From Arenicola marina (Eukaryota; Annelida; Polychaeta; Arenicolidae): DNA of 64,000 nucleotides. The stretch is taken from positions 1,736,001-1,800,000 of the forward strand of contig OZ025256.1 of NCBI GenBank assembly GCA_964019135.1, given 5' to 3'. Shown piece by piece: positions 35,741 through 48,400 of this stretch (position 1 is the stretch's first letter; each line of letters starts with the position of its first letter). The translations under genes and the position numbers were made by a program. The notes under the pieces are model-generated. The model ran no database searches. It was not told the origin of the DNA and worked only from the letters and a program-made list of their open reading frames with translations.

Positions 35741-37500
35741 CAAGGCACTCTTGTTCTGTGGCCCTACTAGTTCGATCTATTGTAGTATAGTGGGTTCCGT
35801 TCCGCAACCCGATGGTTACTGGACGTGTCTTGTACTTCAAACCATGTTCGGCACCAGGGGCGGATCCAGATCTGCTGGATGGCGGGACGGTTTCGAGAAA
35901 TTTCCTGGCTTTTGGTTTTCATGAGTTAAATAGTTCACTGCAATGCCGTATAAATTTCGGCCCTCAAAGGAGTGGGGTGCCGGGACCGGGTCGGCCCCCC
36001 GGCCCTTCCATGTGGGTTTGTGACTGATGAGGGTAAACTTCAACAAACGCCAGGGAGTAGGGTTAAAGACTGGCCTATAGACCACTTCGCTAATCGTAGT
36101 TCCAATTTTGCCACCGTGAGGCGCCACTGCATGTGCAATGCATTCTGGGTATTATTTTGGTCTTTGCGAGATGTCAAGATGGCGTCATCGCCTGACAACG
36201 TATTTTGTAGACATTTAAACATGAAATACTGTCATCTATGTAACGGAAAAGTTACGTAATCTGAATGCAAGTTAAATATGCTCATTAACTTTATACATGC
36301 CTTGCCAATAATGTGGAAATAGGGTATTTATCTCCATAGCCAAGTTCCAGATAACACCAAAATATTTCCCATAACTCTTTGCGCCAGTCTCGATTTTTCC
36401 AAGATGGCGTATAATTGCGAAGTCGTGTATTAGCGAGTGCAAGCGAGCTTTTAAGGTAACATGCATGCATATTCAAAGTCCATTTCAAGCATAGGCTTAG
36501 GACTTTCGTTTCGCGTAACACCCCCCATGAGACGTTTTCGGATTTGGAGTAAATATCAGCTGTACATAAATATATTCAAGCAAAGAGAGGTCGAAGCCTA
36601 TTATGTCATGTCTTTAATAATTAAATCAGCTGCCCCACAATATGACCGAGTAAATTATTCAATGTTAACACTGGATGTATGCTTAAAGTTAATTTATAAG
36701 CGACGCGCTAAATGTCTGTTGCCAGGCAGAGTGCTCTTGGTGACCGTCCATCGGCTGCTGTCACAGTGAGTATTTGTGACGTCAAAATGTTATACACATG
36801 ACGTCACAATGGGAGTTCCTAAGCAACGGAACGATATGCCACAAGCACGTGCATGGTATACGTCATCCCGCCAAAGATATTCTTTATGGCAAGCCGAAGT
36901 GAGAATAATTTTGAATATTAATCTAGATGTATCCCCTCGGAATATCTGAATTAATAAATATACGCTCGCATTTTTTAGGTAGCACCTATCCATATTATTA
37001 CCATTTTGTATTACAATTAATCAAAAAAACTAAATATAAATTGTCGTTAAAGCGTCTACCGTCGAGTCTGCACTTGGCTGGAAAAATATCCGACACTCCG
37101 AAATGAGCGCAGCACCGCTCTAGTGGGCGGGACTGCCCATAAATGTATTGAGGAAGCAGCCCACAACAGACATGTAACGCGGCCTCAGCAGAATTTATGA
37201 GTGTGTCTACAGACCGCCATTTTGCGCACCCCGCCGCGATTTGTTTCTGTCTAAAACCTGGTTCGATATGTGAATGTGACCATAATATTTTGGTGACCCA
37301 AATACCCTTTTTTTTTTTAAACATCATCTATTTCTGGAGGTTTGCAATAGCGAATACACATATTAATGCTCACCTCAACATAAAAAAAGAAAAATTAAAT
37401 CTGATGAACAGCAAAGGACGGTAATAAGTAATACTATAAATATAGTAATGTCAACAAATGAAGTGCATGATATAAGCTCAGATAAATACCAGATACATAA
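35741..37500. other. Gene-free stretch with paired CRE-like palindromes
   Basis: No supported gene. Two perfect TGACGTCA sites at 36777-36784 and 36799-36806 are 22 bp apart. Several 60-110 codon open frames show no motifs. Confidence 0.35.
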
Positions 37501-37522
37501 TTAAATGAGTTTGCCATGACCC

Positions 37523-39740
37523 TTAACTAGAAAACCTGGCTGAGTTGCGGATAAATAAATGAACTGCCCTAAATATAGCGACGCTGTCTTCAAAGCACAG
37601 CTCGGGGCTACCGAACAGCAACAATTCACAAAGGATATTAAATTCATTCCTGCTTTCTGGATATATATTGATACCATACAATTTTAAAAACGATAGATCT
37701 GACATTAGGATTTCGCGATGCATCTCATACTCTGGACATTTTAACAGATAGTGAAGTTCGTCTTCAGATTTCCCGTTACATTTGCTACAAGTAGGATCCT
37801 TAATAAAACCTATCTTTTGCGAGGTCCATTAAGTGCGCTCAGGCCTAAGCGGAGTCTGGTGTGGTAAACAGCCTCGGGTGTGTTAAAATAGTTATACAAT
37901 TCGTTGCCGGGGTAAAAAACTTCCTATACAGTGACTTAAAAAGAGATAATGACGTTGCTAGTTTAACACACTGAGGCAAGGATTTCCACTCTCTGATTGA
38001 GTTCCAAACGAATGAATTCTTGTAATAGTTTTTTCTTATATGCGGGATTCTTATGTCAGTCGAGTTCCGTAGTGAGTATACTGATGACTGGGAAACCAAA
38101 TCAGGTAATAGAGAAGACATCGGAGAGAGACTATTAACCATTTTATACAAAATGCACAGACTTAGGTATTTACGTCTGAGAGCGAGTAGTTCAATGCCAA
38201 CTTCTTTCAGCAGTTTGGTATGTGACGTACTCTTGTATGCCCCAGTAACAGACAAAAGGGCATGCCGCTGTACACTTTACAACCTCTCTCATTGGGTTTT
38301 GGTAAGATTGCCATGAAAGACAGCAGGACAGTATTCCATTTTAGGTCAAACATGTTTTATAAACATTTATTTCAGTTCTGCGTCCTATCTGTTAGGAAGA
38401 CGCCTTAGTAGAGCAACAGATTTCTCGGCCCTAATAATAGTGTTATTTATATGCAGGTCCCAGCACATTGAGTCTGATAGGGTTACACCAAGGTGACAGT
38501 GATTTCTTACTTGCCGGAGTTTAGAATTGTCCAGATATAGATCGAGCTCATTTGGTCGCGATAACTTTTTGCTAAATACCATGTATTCAGTTTTATCAGG
38601 ATTGAACGCTACCCGCCACTGTTTGGCCCACTGAGATAGTCGTTCTAGATCACGAATAATGATTTTGACATCGTTATTAAAATCTAGTACAAAAAATAGA
38701 GACGTGTCATCTGCAAATAAACAAGCCTCGCATTCAAGGCCCTCGACAATATCGTTAACGAAAATGAGAAACAGGAGCGGCCCCAGTATAGAGCCCTGAG
38801 GCACTTCGGCATTTATATATTTCCACTCTGAGGTGCAACCCTCTATGACCACTCTCTTCCGCTTACAGTACAGGTAATTTTTGAGCCACCTCAACAGATC
38901 TCCTTTGATACCCAATGATTCGACTTTATGCAATAAACCCTCGTAGTACACCTTATCAAATGCTTTTGACACATCAAGAAAAACCATAACTGAATCGCAA
39001 TTGTGCTCTAACGATTCGTAAATTTTATGAGTAATATATATCAGCTAATTTGTAGTGGAATCTGGCTTTTTAAAGCCGGCATTACGCCATGTCATGAGAT
39101 TATTACTGAGGCAAAATTCATATAACTCGTTATAAACTACCCGTTCCATAACCTTACCCACGCATGAGAGCAGAGATATGGGGCGATAATTTCTATTCGT
39201 TGCTTGTCCTTTTTCTTAAAAACTGGCGTAACATTGGCATCTTTCCATTGAGCAGGAAATGTAAAATCACACATGCTTTTGTTAAACAGGTTGGAGAGCG
39301 ACTCAGATATAACTTCCGCGGTCTCCTTTAACATCCTATTGCTAATATTGTCAGGGCCATTTGCTTTGTTTGGATCAAGTTGTCTCAAGACATCGAAAAT
39401 TTTGACAGGAGTAAAGCTTATGGTGCATAAGGTGGGCATTCTACTAAAGTTGAGTGGGGGAAGTGCGAACCCCTCTTCAACACTCGGGAGCGTGGAATTT
39501 GACGCACAATACTCATTAAAGACATTTGCCTTTGATAGTGCGTCCACATGGCTCACCCCATCATGGATGGTAGATGGTATGCCTTTATCTACCTTACCAG
39601 AGAAAAAACACTTCACAATTTTGTGATATTCTTTGCTTACCGTTGCGGGATCCTGCAGTCGCTCAGTGAGCCTACAGAAATATTGTTGTTGTTTGGCTTT
39701 GTCGATTTCCAAATTTCCCAAATACCTTGTACATCAGATC
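37523..39740 (-). mobile_element. Decayed non-LTR retrotransposon, RT to zinc knuckle
   Basis: On the minus strand: pre-RT and RT start (LDPNKANGPDNISNRMLKE, FPAQWKDANVTPVFKKKDKQ) at 39721-39137; RT core (VFLDVSKAFDKV, VPQGSILGPLLFLIFVND, FADDTSLF) at 38987-38385; thumb and C-terminal region (NSFVWNSIREWKSLP) at 38255-37845; then CxxC..H..C knuckle (CNGKSEDELHYLLKC) and end at 37523. The endonuclease domain is absent, so it is 5' truncated near 39740. The coding frame shifts at least twice (about 39140-38990 and 37845-37720, and probably near 38300), so it is dead. Features fit the CR1/Jockey group; the clade is not certain. It lies antisense to, and just upstream of, the hydrolase gene, ending about 20 bases before that gene's splice acceptor. 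Confidence 0.88.
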
Positions 39741-39761
39741 AACATATTTCATTTTACCCAC

Positions 39762-39775
39762 AGTGATTGGTGACA
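39762..39775 (+). promoter_or_regulatory. Splice acceptor and start context of the hydrolase gene
   Basis: A pyrimidine-rich tract ending acccacag lies immediately before 39763, followed by tgattggtgaca and ATG at 39776. The codon TGA at 39764 is in frame upstream, and the ATG has A at -3 and G at +4, so this start is favoured. The acceptor implies a non-coding first exon farther upstream, with the LINE lying in the 5' intron. Confidence 0.5.
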
Positions 39776-41696
39776 ATGGGCGGCCGAGTGCGCATGTCCG
39801 GTAGCCATGGCATCCACTGCGGCAAGAACTGGGCCGTGGCGGTCTGTGTGCTGGCGGCTCTATGCGCGTCTGTGGCCTTGGCCTTCACCTTGACGGCGCG
39901 GCTCTACCTACGCAACTACTACCACGCGGCGCACGTGGCAGGGGTCACGTGTTTCCTCTGCGTGTTCGTCGTCAGTCACCATTTCTTCCGGGTGTCCTAC
40001 TCGCTGGGCTGTCACCTGCGCCATTACGTGACGGTGCAGCTCCTGCTCCACCTCGCCTGGCTGGCGGGGAGCCTGGTCGCCGCCGTGGCCTACAGCTTAC
40101 TGGCCGCCTCCAGCCTACACGCCAATTACGATTACATCGGGGCGCTGACCTTCGCCTGGGCGGGCGTCCTCTTCTGCGTCTACCTGACCTCGCTGACCTT
40201 GGCGGCCCGCTGTACACAGTGGTATTCAAGCTATGACCTGGGCACCGGGTCTGCTTACACGTTGTCCCGCGCTGAGACCAATGGTAAGGGGCTACCACAC
40301 AGGCAAGCACAATTAGGTGATGCACAAGCATTTAAGGTGGTAATACATCAGTCATTAAATAATTTTATGTTTTAATTGTAGTTTTAATTGTGGGTGTATG
40401 GACGTATTTACGACGAGTGTCCTCTATTTGGCACACGGTGCTGATCATCTTCTTGCAGGAACTCATGGTGTCCAATGCAACCGCGGGTCACGTGATCACG
40501 CGTGCTGCAGCCCCGGCCGGTGTCTTCACTGCTGGAACGTCGTCTTCGGGATCGGGTACTTCCTGTTTCATGTCCTCTTTCTGCTCGTCGTCGTCCTCAC
40601 GGCGTACCACCCGTGCGCCGCCCTGGATGACGTCACGCGCCACCGCCCGGATGACGCCATGTACACGGTGACCGTGCCCGGCCACCGCGCACTGGCCCTC
40701 TACATGCGTTGTCGTGGCAACGGCTCCGAAACCCTGGTGTACGAGAACGGCCTTGGCGGGGTGGCTTACATGGAGTGGGACTTCATCCCGCGTTACCTGG
40801 GCGACCGCTACACGGTCTGTGTGTACGACCGCCGGGGGTACGGCTGGAGCGAGGCATATGAGCACGACAACCTGGGCATGGAGGAGCAATGGGCCAAGCC
40901 CAGCGCGGTCTTCCTCAGGGAGCTGGTCATACAGTCCGGACTGCACACGCCCTGCTACTTCATGGGCCACAGCTACGGCGGACACCACATCGCGTTCTTC
41001 GCGGCCATGTACCCAGATATGGTTAAAGGATTAATCTTCTTGGACTCTAGTTCCTTTGCCGTCTTAGATATACTCGAATCCATTCTGGAGGTCATCGCTA
41101 ATTTCCAGCCTCTCGGGTTGATCCGGATTGCCTTGGAGAGCGGTCTGTTCGACTATAAAACCCTCATGGACGACTTAATCTCCTTCAAGGATCTCTCACC
41201 GGAAACGGAAATGCTGACGCTTGCCGTCATGCGCAGTGGCACGTACTTCACGGCGTTCATGCGCGAGTGGCGCGTCCTCAACCGTCACGTGGAGGTCAAG
41301 ACCGACACCGTCATCAGAGCGGGAAATAATGATACGGCTTCACAGGGGCTGGAGCAAACGCCGGGGACGGTGGTGCGTCGGCGCTACCCGGCGGCCGAGC
41401 TGGCGGTCCTGCTGGCCCGCGAGGGGGACATCCCCAAGCCGGTGTTGGTGATAGACGCTGGCGGAAGGCACTGGGACTTCCCCGGGCAGCGCTTCAGTCT
41501 GTACGACGAGGACCTATTCCACATGAGTGTACCGGGCTCGTCCCACACCTCGCTGGTCATGAGTTCCCCCCACGCCACAGTGGCGGCCGACCTCATCCAC
41601 TACTTCGTAGAGCTGCAACAGGGCGGCATTACAGTGGACATGTTCAGGGACTACACCCGAGAACTGACTCAGCCACAGCCGCAGGAGCTGAACTAG
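39776..41696 (+). CDS. Multi-pass membrane protein with C-terminal alpha/beta hydrolase
   Basis: Two coding exons, 39776-40283 and 40459-41696, joined through ATG|GTAAGG and TTGCAG|GA in phase 1, giving 581 aa. Residues 1-169 (exon 1) hold four hydrophobic helices at about 19-41, 52-72, 86-112 and 118-142. A fifth lies at about 195-217 (VVFGIGYFLFHVLFLLVVVL). A hydrolase domain follows from about 237: an oxyanion-type NGLGG, the strand VCVYDRRGYGWSE, nucleophile elbow GHSYGG with Ser341, acid Asp502 in VLVIDAGG and His532 in GSSHTSLV. The full triad suggests an active hydrolase or esterase; the substrate is unknown. The membrane part would anchor the enzyme; which side the domain faces was not worked out. 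G+C content and third-position G/C are much higher than in the surrounding DNA. No membrane-helix family was recognised for the N-terminus. Confidence 0.85.
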
Positions 41697-41704
41697 CGGC
41701 AAGA

Positions 41705-42435
41705 GCGGAATCAGCGCCTTGCTAAGAGTCGGATCAGCACCTGACGAACGGTGGGATCAGCGCCTGGCCAACAGTGGGATCAGAGCGTGACCAACATTAG
41801 GATCAGCGCCTGACTAACAGTCGGATCAGCGCCTGACCAACAGTGGAATCAGCGCCTGACCAACAGTGGAATCAACGCCTGACCAACAGTGGGATCAGCG
41901 CCTGACCAACAGTGGGATCAGCGCCTGACCAACACTGGGATCAGCGCCTGACCAACAGTGGGATCAGCGCCTGACCAACAGTGGGATCAGCGCCTGACCA
42001 AAAGTGGGATCAGAGCCTGACCAACATTGGGATCAGCGCCTGACCAACAGTGGGATCAGCGCCTGATCAACAGTGGGATCAGCGCCTGACCAACAGTAGG
42101 ATCAGCCTCTCACCAACAGTGGGATCAGCGCCTGACCAACAGTTGGATCAGCGCCTGACCAACAGTGGGATCAGCGCCTGACCAACAGTGGGATCAGCGC
42201 CTCACCAACAGTGGGATCAGCGCCTGACCAACAGTGGGATCAGCGCCTGACCAACAGTGGGATCAGCCTCTCACCAACAGTGGGATCAGCCTCTCACCAA
42301 CAGTGGGATCAGCGCCTGACCAACAGTGGGATCAGCGCCTGACCAACAGTGGGATCAGCCTCTCACCAACAGTGGGATCAGCCTCTCACCAACAGTGGGA
42401 TCAGCTTCTGACCAACACTGGGATCAGCGTCGAAT
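41705..42435. repeat. 23-bp minisatellite in the 3' UTR or flank of the hydrolase gene
   Basis: About 31 units of 23 bp, core gggatcagcgcctgaccaac, starting within 10-30 bases of the hydrolase stop codon. If the polyA signal at 42724 is used, the whole array is transcribed in the 3' UTR. Confidence 0.95.
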
Positions 42436-42723
42436 AGTCGAATGTACGTGTTTTGTTCTGCAATGACATTTCGCACATTGCGACATTTCGCGCTAACTTC
42501 ATCTGATGTTGCGCGGCATGGCGACAACTCAGTGCCGTCTAACAGGACTCCTACACAACAGTCGAGTGTTCCAAGGGGTGGCATCGTCGCTGTAGTCCGA
42601 TCCGTCCAAATACGGAATGAAAACACGCACAATCGTAGCATCATAAAGTGCAAACTCTTGAAAGCTGGGTAGACCAGTCCGCACGAACGATTGAGACCCA
42701 CGCATATAGTCTAAGAGAAGAGA

Positions 42724-42729
42724 AATAAA
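42724..42729 (+). terminator. Candidate polyA signal of the hydrolase gene
   Basis: AATAAA about 1.03 kb after the stop codon, the first clear one I see past the 23-bp array. Confidence 0.4.
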
Positions 42730-43090
42730 TCAACCACGTCCTCAATCCAGTCTGTTATATAACCAGCGGGTCTGTGATTTCTGTCACCGTCTGTCAACAT
42801 CTAGATGTTTGCCTTGTGTTGTGATTATAAAATTATCTTATGGTAGGTACGTGATCCAATGTTTGTTCTCTTCCATTCGTTCTAATCACAACTACTTTGG
42901 CGGGGGAAGGTTTTCGAGAGTTCTGGCGGAAAGCGCATTCAAACGTAACCGCTCACTAGCAAGCTCAGTTAGATAAGCATTACAACAGGCGATAGTAAAT
43001 CGCTGGATCTTCCGTTCAGGTTTTCAGTTTACAGATGGCCACGATTTTCTCCTAGTAACATGAAAAATGTGGTGCTCCCCAGTCGTATAA

Positions 43091-43636
43091 TTACAAATCG
43101 GCGATCCTTAGCAGTGATTCTACCACTAATCGGCCAGGTTTACATGATTTTGTAATACTAACTAACAACATATTGAAAACTTCAGTCATTTCTGATGTGC
43201 GAACTTCCTGACCTACATAGATAAGTTTGCGGGATCCGTTTGCGGGACAACGTATAGCTATCGCATTTCTAACGTTTAGCCCGTACGCATCACCGCCCAA
43301 TGGAATCTCCTTTATATCTTTTATTTTTCTGCAAATGAATGCGTCAGTTTTTGCAGTTATCGGAAGAGGATACTTAACAGATTCATATATATTGCAGCGA
43401 ATGTATTTAGAAGAGGCAAAGCAAAAGAATTTGTCGAATATAAGTGGAACATTTTTCGGTCGTCTGCAGTGACAGTGGCCAGAGCAGTGGCCAGTGCACA
43501 ATAGGGCTATACAGTTCTCGCGATTGGGCCGCGAGACTTCAGTTTTGGGGACTAACAAACACACGTGCTCCATGTTGAAGTATAGGCAGTTACCTAGGTT
43601 CATTTTAAAGATTATGAGTACCATTTCACTAAACAT
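43091..43636 (-). CDS. Unrecognised open frame, 181 codons
   Basis: Starts at an ATG (43636) and runs to TAG without interruption outside any tandem array. The product is Cys- and basic-rich in the middle (CTGHCSGHCHCRRPKN), then a mixed alpha/beta-looking part (IRCNIYESVKYPLPI, AIRCPANGSRKLIYVG). No family is recognised. It could be an unspliced gene, a piece of a mobile element, or chance. Confidence 0.3.
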   Translation of the reverse strand: MFSEMVLIIFKMNLGNCLYFNMEHVCLLVPKTEVSRPNRENCIALLCTGHCSGHCHCRRPKNVPLIFDKFFCFASSKYIRCNIYESVKYPLPITAKTDAFICRKIKDIKEIPLGGDAYGLNVRNAIAIRCPANGSRKLIYVGQEVRTSEMTEVFNMLLVSITKSCKPGRLVVESLLRIADL

Positions 43637-45355
43637 GGCTATGGGAGATATACGTTAGAATATTTGGAGGCGATGAAGCGCATAACTTTGGGAATATGCA
43701 AGGACAAATCCGTCTTCAAAAGGCTCGAAAGCTAAAAATAACGTTCTAAATTTAGCCCTGCACCCGGGCTTTCGCAAGTTCATAAAACAACGAGTGACGT
43801 CACAGAGTTTCGCGTGCCTCCGCGGTAACAAAAATGGCGAGAGCAAGTGATCGACTTAACCATTCCGCTGTCAAAATGTGCAGTGCATGGAGTGACAACA
43901 CACTGGTGCGTCATTAAACCACATGGTAAAGATAAAATAAGACCAGTTGGATGTTTTCGTATCACTTTTGGATCACGAAAAGATCAAGTTCCTTCATTTT
44001 TGTTTTCTGTTTGAAGCGTTGCGCCAACGTTGTCACCGGAGAGAATCCGTGTCACGTCATAATGCCTCGTTTTCGTAGGAAATGCAAAAAAACGTTAGTT
44101 TCTCAGTCGTATTGTCCCGTCGTAACAAATATTCGTCATTGTGATGGCGCAAACGAATAAAAAATATGTCATCTATCCGTTTTGTTAAGCTATATTTCTT
44201 AAATATTCTTAATCATAGCGCTAGGCCTTCCGCAATGGACCCACCCCTCGGCGCCTGGCTTTTGCGCAGGTAGTCTGGTTCCCAGTCTCTCTCTTTGCGT
44301 AACATACACGTCACCCCTGCGTCACAGATAGTCAGGATACCAGTCTGCGCAGAGATTCTAAACTCGTTCCGAACACGTGCTTCGTTTGTTTGTCCCCAAA
44401 ACGAGTAAACCGGAAATCTAAGCGAACGAGACTTTATAGCCCTATGTCGCACAGACCAGTAAAACTCGACCGTCAGCGTTGTTTGAAACATACATGTGTG
44501 TTTATATTTGCGACTAAGACTAACTGCACTATATAGAAAGGGACAATCAATCGACGATGGTGAGTTGCTTATAATTTCAGCAACTCAAGTTTCGTGTAAA
44601 CATTTTCCTTACAAAGAAGCATTAACAGTTGCACTAATTAAAATTTCTTTAAAAAAAAAACATGATTAGACCTAACGATAACTAGGACTTCCTCTTTAGA
44701 TACCCAATATAAACGGCATGTGCAACTGTTAGACCCCCCCCCCCCCCACATACCCGCAATCTCCGAGCCATCCGAATGCGAAATAAACACCAGAAGCCCT
44801 TGGAAGGTGAAAAATTTTCAAACAAAAAGTTACAAGTATTGTTTCAATAAGGAGTTTCAACTTTAAATCTGTTCGTTGAGGAAATTGTTTCATGTAAAAA
44901 ACTTCTCATCAATGTAAGTGAAAAAATTAATGAAATAACCACTTTCAGAAGGTGTCTTCTGGAAATGGTTATTTCATCATCTGTTCTAATCACCGAATTA
45001 GTCCTGAACAAACTGTTCTGTTACAGTTTGTGCTTTTGGCTGATTAAGGTAAGATAGCGGAATAAAATAATATAAAGATACAAAACACTGAAACAGATAT
45101 TAACAGTTTAAACAAAACTGTTCAAACTCTTCTTTTCTAGTTGGTTTCGCGCGAGAGTGCAAAACCTAAACGTAAACATATCGGCGCTAAGTGATCGGGA
45201 TGCGTATCAGTGCCGCGGAAACGTACTGCAATAACTCTCTCTCTACCATGGATGTTCGCCATTTTAGGGTCGTTTACTATAAGTATGCCCACATCCAATA
45301 TAATCGTGAATAATGGGAAATAACCAACCTTGAGCACGATCTTGATATATATATA
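43637..45355. other. Convergent intergenic region with a hairpin
   Basis: Lies between the 3' ends of the hydrolase and exonuclease genes. A hairpin at 44932-44975 has 20-base arms (gaaataaccactttcagaag and its near-complement, two mismatches) with a four-base loop. A C-run lies near 44735-44748. No gene was seen in the short open frames at 44213-44491 or 43951-44160. Confidence 0.4.
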
Positions 45356-45361
45356 TTTAAT
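45356..45361 (-). terminator. Candidate polyA signal (ATTAAA) of the exonuclease gene
   Basis: ATTAAA on the minus strand, about 48 bases after the stop codon at 45409-45411. It is the common variant signal and lies at a short but workable distance. Confidence 0.35.
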
Positions 45362-45408
45362 GTTCACACATAAGGACAACACAACTTTCATTAAAAGTTA
45401 TACATAGG

Positions 45409-48400
45409 TCACGTAACTTTTACGAAACACACTGCGTTCTCGTCGTTGTTGGGGTTCGCACCACCACCGAACACGACGGAGACCACCACCATGTCTCTGC
45501 AGTTCTTCATCGCCTTGCGGATCCGCTTGTCTAACTTCTGTAGAGTGCGCTGCAACAACAAATCCACACATATATATATAGTAATCTGCTGCCACGACCG
45601 TAAACATTTACTTCACGACAATACAGTGACACCCACAACGACAGTGACACAGGCGACGAGTGACACTTGCGACGACAGCGACAGTGACAGCGACCTACAT
45701 AAATCGTTCTTCCAAGTAAGGGCGAACCATTGTTTCAGCATAGCTCACGTATTACTCCCGCCTAACGTTTAATACAATAATACGTTTCGTGGGTTCTTAC
45801 ATGGAAGATAGGAGCCCTACATACTACATACTAGTACACCCGATGGCTGCATTTCGCCACCATTAGCTACATATTCTTTAGGCGTGGCAGCCTGGAGCCC
45901 CGCATCTCTTGTTATGTGCCCCAAACCTAAACCGCCTTATTGTTTGTAGTGACGTCAGTACCCCCCCCCCTCCTCCTCCTCACCCCACCCTAAAGCAACA
46001 ACTCACCTTATCCGGTTTGTGGCTTGCGCTCTTGTCCCCTGCGCTCTCGCCCCCTAGTCTCGGGGTCTCCTGTAGCGTGGCCCACACCACGTGGTGACTC
46101 TCCAGGGCCAGACGACACTCCCGGCTACAGGATTTGGCGTTCTTCTGCGGCAGGTACGTGATGGAGGCGGCGACGTCATCGCTGAAGGTCGGCGTGACCT
46201 TGGGTCCGCCGCCCCAGGTTTGAAGGTCGGCCTCGGCTCCCAGCACAGCGACTGCCAAGAACATATCAACACGTTGATTGGACGAACGTCGTTACAAAGG
46301 TTAAAGGCCAAAGGTCACGGAACAGCACATAGTGTACATCGGTGTACACAAGGTTAGTATATAACTTTTTACTTTAGTGTACACACTACCTTATGTATGC
46401 AAACTTCTTTGGCTGCGAGCGCGAGCTCCATCGGTTTATATCGTAGCTCACGCATTACTTACCATTCGTGTCGTGATATTGTACAAGCGGGGACACCCTT
46501 GTATCAAGAACGATTAGGTCCTACGTCTACTCGTGACAGTGGCGACAGCTTACCGTCGCGAAAACAGTAACACAATATGGTATTCTGTATATAGACTACA
46601 TAGTAGGCCGTAGATATGCTATATAGTAAGTCATATAGTAAGCTATATAGTAAGTCATATAGTAAGCTACATAGTAAGTCATATAGTAAGCTATATAGTA
46701 AGTCATATAGTAAGCTATATAGTAAGTCATATAGTAAGCTATATAGTAAGTCATATAGTAAGCTATATAGTAAGTCATATAGTAAGCTATATAGTAAGTC
46801 ATATAGTAAGTCATATAGTAAGCTATATAGCAAGTCATATAGTAAGTCATATAGTAAGCTATATAGTAAGTCCTATAGTTAGCTATATAGTAAGTCATAT
46901 AGTAAGCTATATAGTAAGTCATATAGTAAGCTATATAGTAAGCTATATAGTAAGTCCTATAGTAAGCTATATAGTAAGTCATATAGTAAGCTATATAGTC
47001 AGTCCTATAGTAAGCTATATAGTAAGTCATATAGTAAGCTATATAGTTAGCTATATAGTAAGTCATATAGTAAGCTATATAGTAAGTCATATAGTAAGCT
47101 ATATAGTAAGTCCTATAGTAAGCTATATAGTAAGTCATATAGTAAGCTATATAGTAAGTCCTATAGTAAGCTATATAGTAAGTCATATAGTAAGCTATAT
47201 AGTAAGCTATATAGCAAGTCATATAGGAAGTTATATTGTAAGTCATATAGTAAGCTATATAGTAAGTCATATAGTAAGCTGTATATCATATCATGGTTCA
47301 TGTTCACAAAGACGGATCCTTAGTGGTAATCGGTAAAAAAAAAATGACGAAAATCGCGAAAATCGATTTTCGGCCAAAGAGCGTGTCTTTCTGAACGTGC
47401 TGAGCCAAACCGCGACGTTTTACGATGGGTATTAATTGAAACTATGGCTATTTTTTTTTATTTCAGTAGCTTGACTATGGCATATGCTGAGTCCCTTGGT
47501 TTGAACTTCAAACTGAACAACAAAAGCGTCGCTATGGCGTCAAGACGTGGCCTAGAAATTAGATCAGCCCAGGTGAACGGCGTTACTAATGTCTCTTTCT
47601 GTTTTATTGCACCTACTGTTGAACTCATAGTAAGGTTAGCGGTGGCCTAAGTAGGTGAACATGAATTAACTGCACTATTTGCTCCAGTCACGTTAACAAC
47701 TTCGACGTAATTTGACGCCCACATGCCCCTCTGCGCAAAAAAAAGGCACCCACGCCAGTTGTCACTTGATATACCGTATAACCGGAAGTCACGCTAACGT
47801 ATAATAACAGAACAAATAGCCTACACATAACTGGGATGTCCTACAATGCGCAATCAGCGGGCAATATGCACGCTGTAGGAGCTATGTATGGTTAGCGTTA
47901 GGGTTAGAGCTAGCTAGGGTAAGCATCGGTTAGGGTTATGGGTCATGTGCGCGCTACTGGCCCTATTTTGAGTAACTGCAAACTGTTTTCACCGATGAGA
48001 ACGGAATTAGAGGTCAACCCGTGGTTTGGGCCCGTACCGTCACGATGACGTCGCGTGACGGATCTATTGCCCGCCAATTTAATGCCAGATTAGAGCCTAA
48101 GTGTACATGCACTTTTTGAAGAGCGATTGTTTTGACTCAATATTAATGAAGCTATGAATATTGCCTTTTATTTAATAAGACATTTATTGTGACGTCACAT
48201 GACGTCGTTCACAAAAATGCTTAAGATGGCTTTTATTTCTTTAATATACCTACTTATGTATTCGGGTCATGATTGCTATTGTCAAAGTTACTGAAAATGA
48301 ATCAAGCCCAACGTTTCGTAAGAGCACGTTAGATAAGACATCATTTTTGACGCATACTTAAAACAGTTACGCACCCCACAAGTTGTCCCTGAACACGACG

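Noticed and set aside
40488-40988. 166-codon minus-strand frame over the hydrolase exon
   Set aside because: Antisense shadow of a G/C-rich coding exon with a complete catalytic triad on the plus strand.
44213-44491. 92-codon minus-strand frame
   Set aside because: No recognised domain, and composition is like the surrounding non-coding DNA.
46596-47270. Tyr-rich 224-codon frame (YIAYYMTY)
   Set aside because: 24-bp A/T-rich array within an exonuclease intron; low-complexity artefact.
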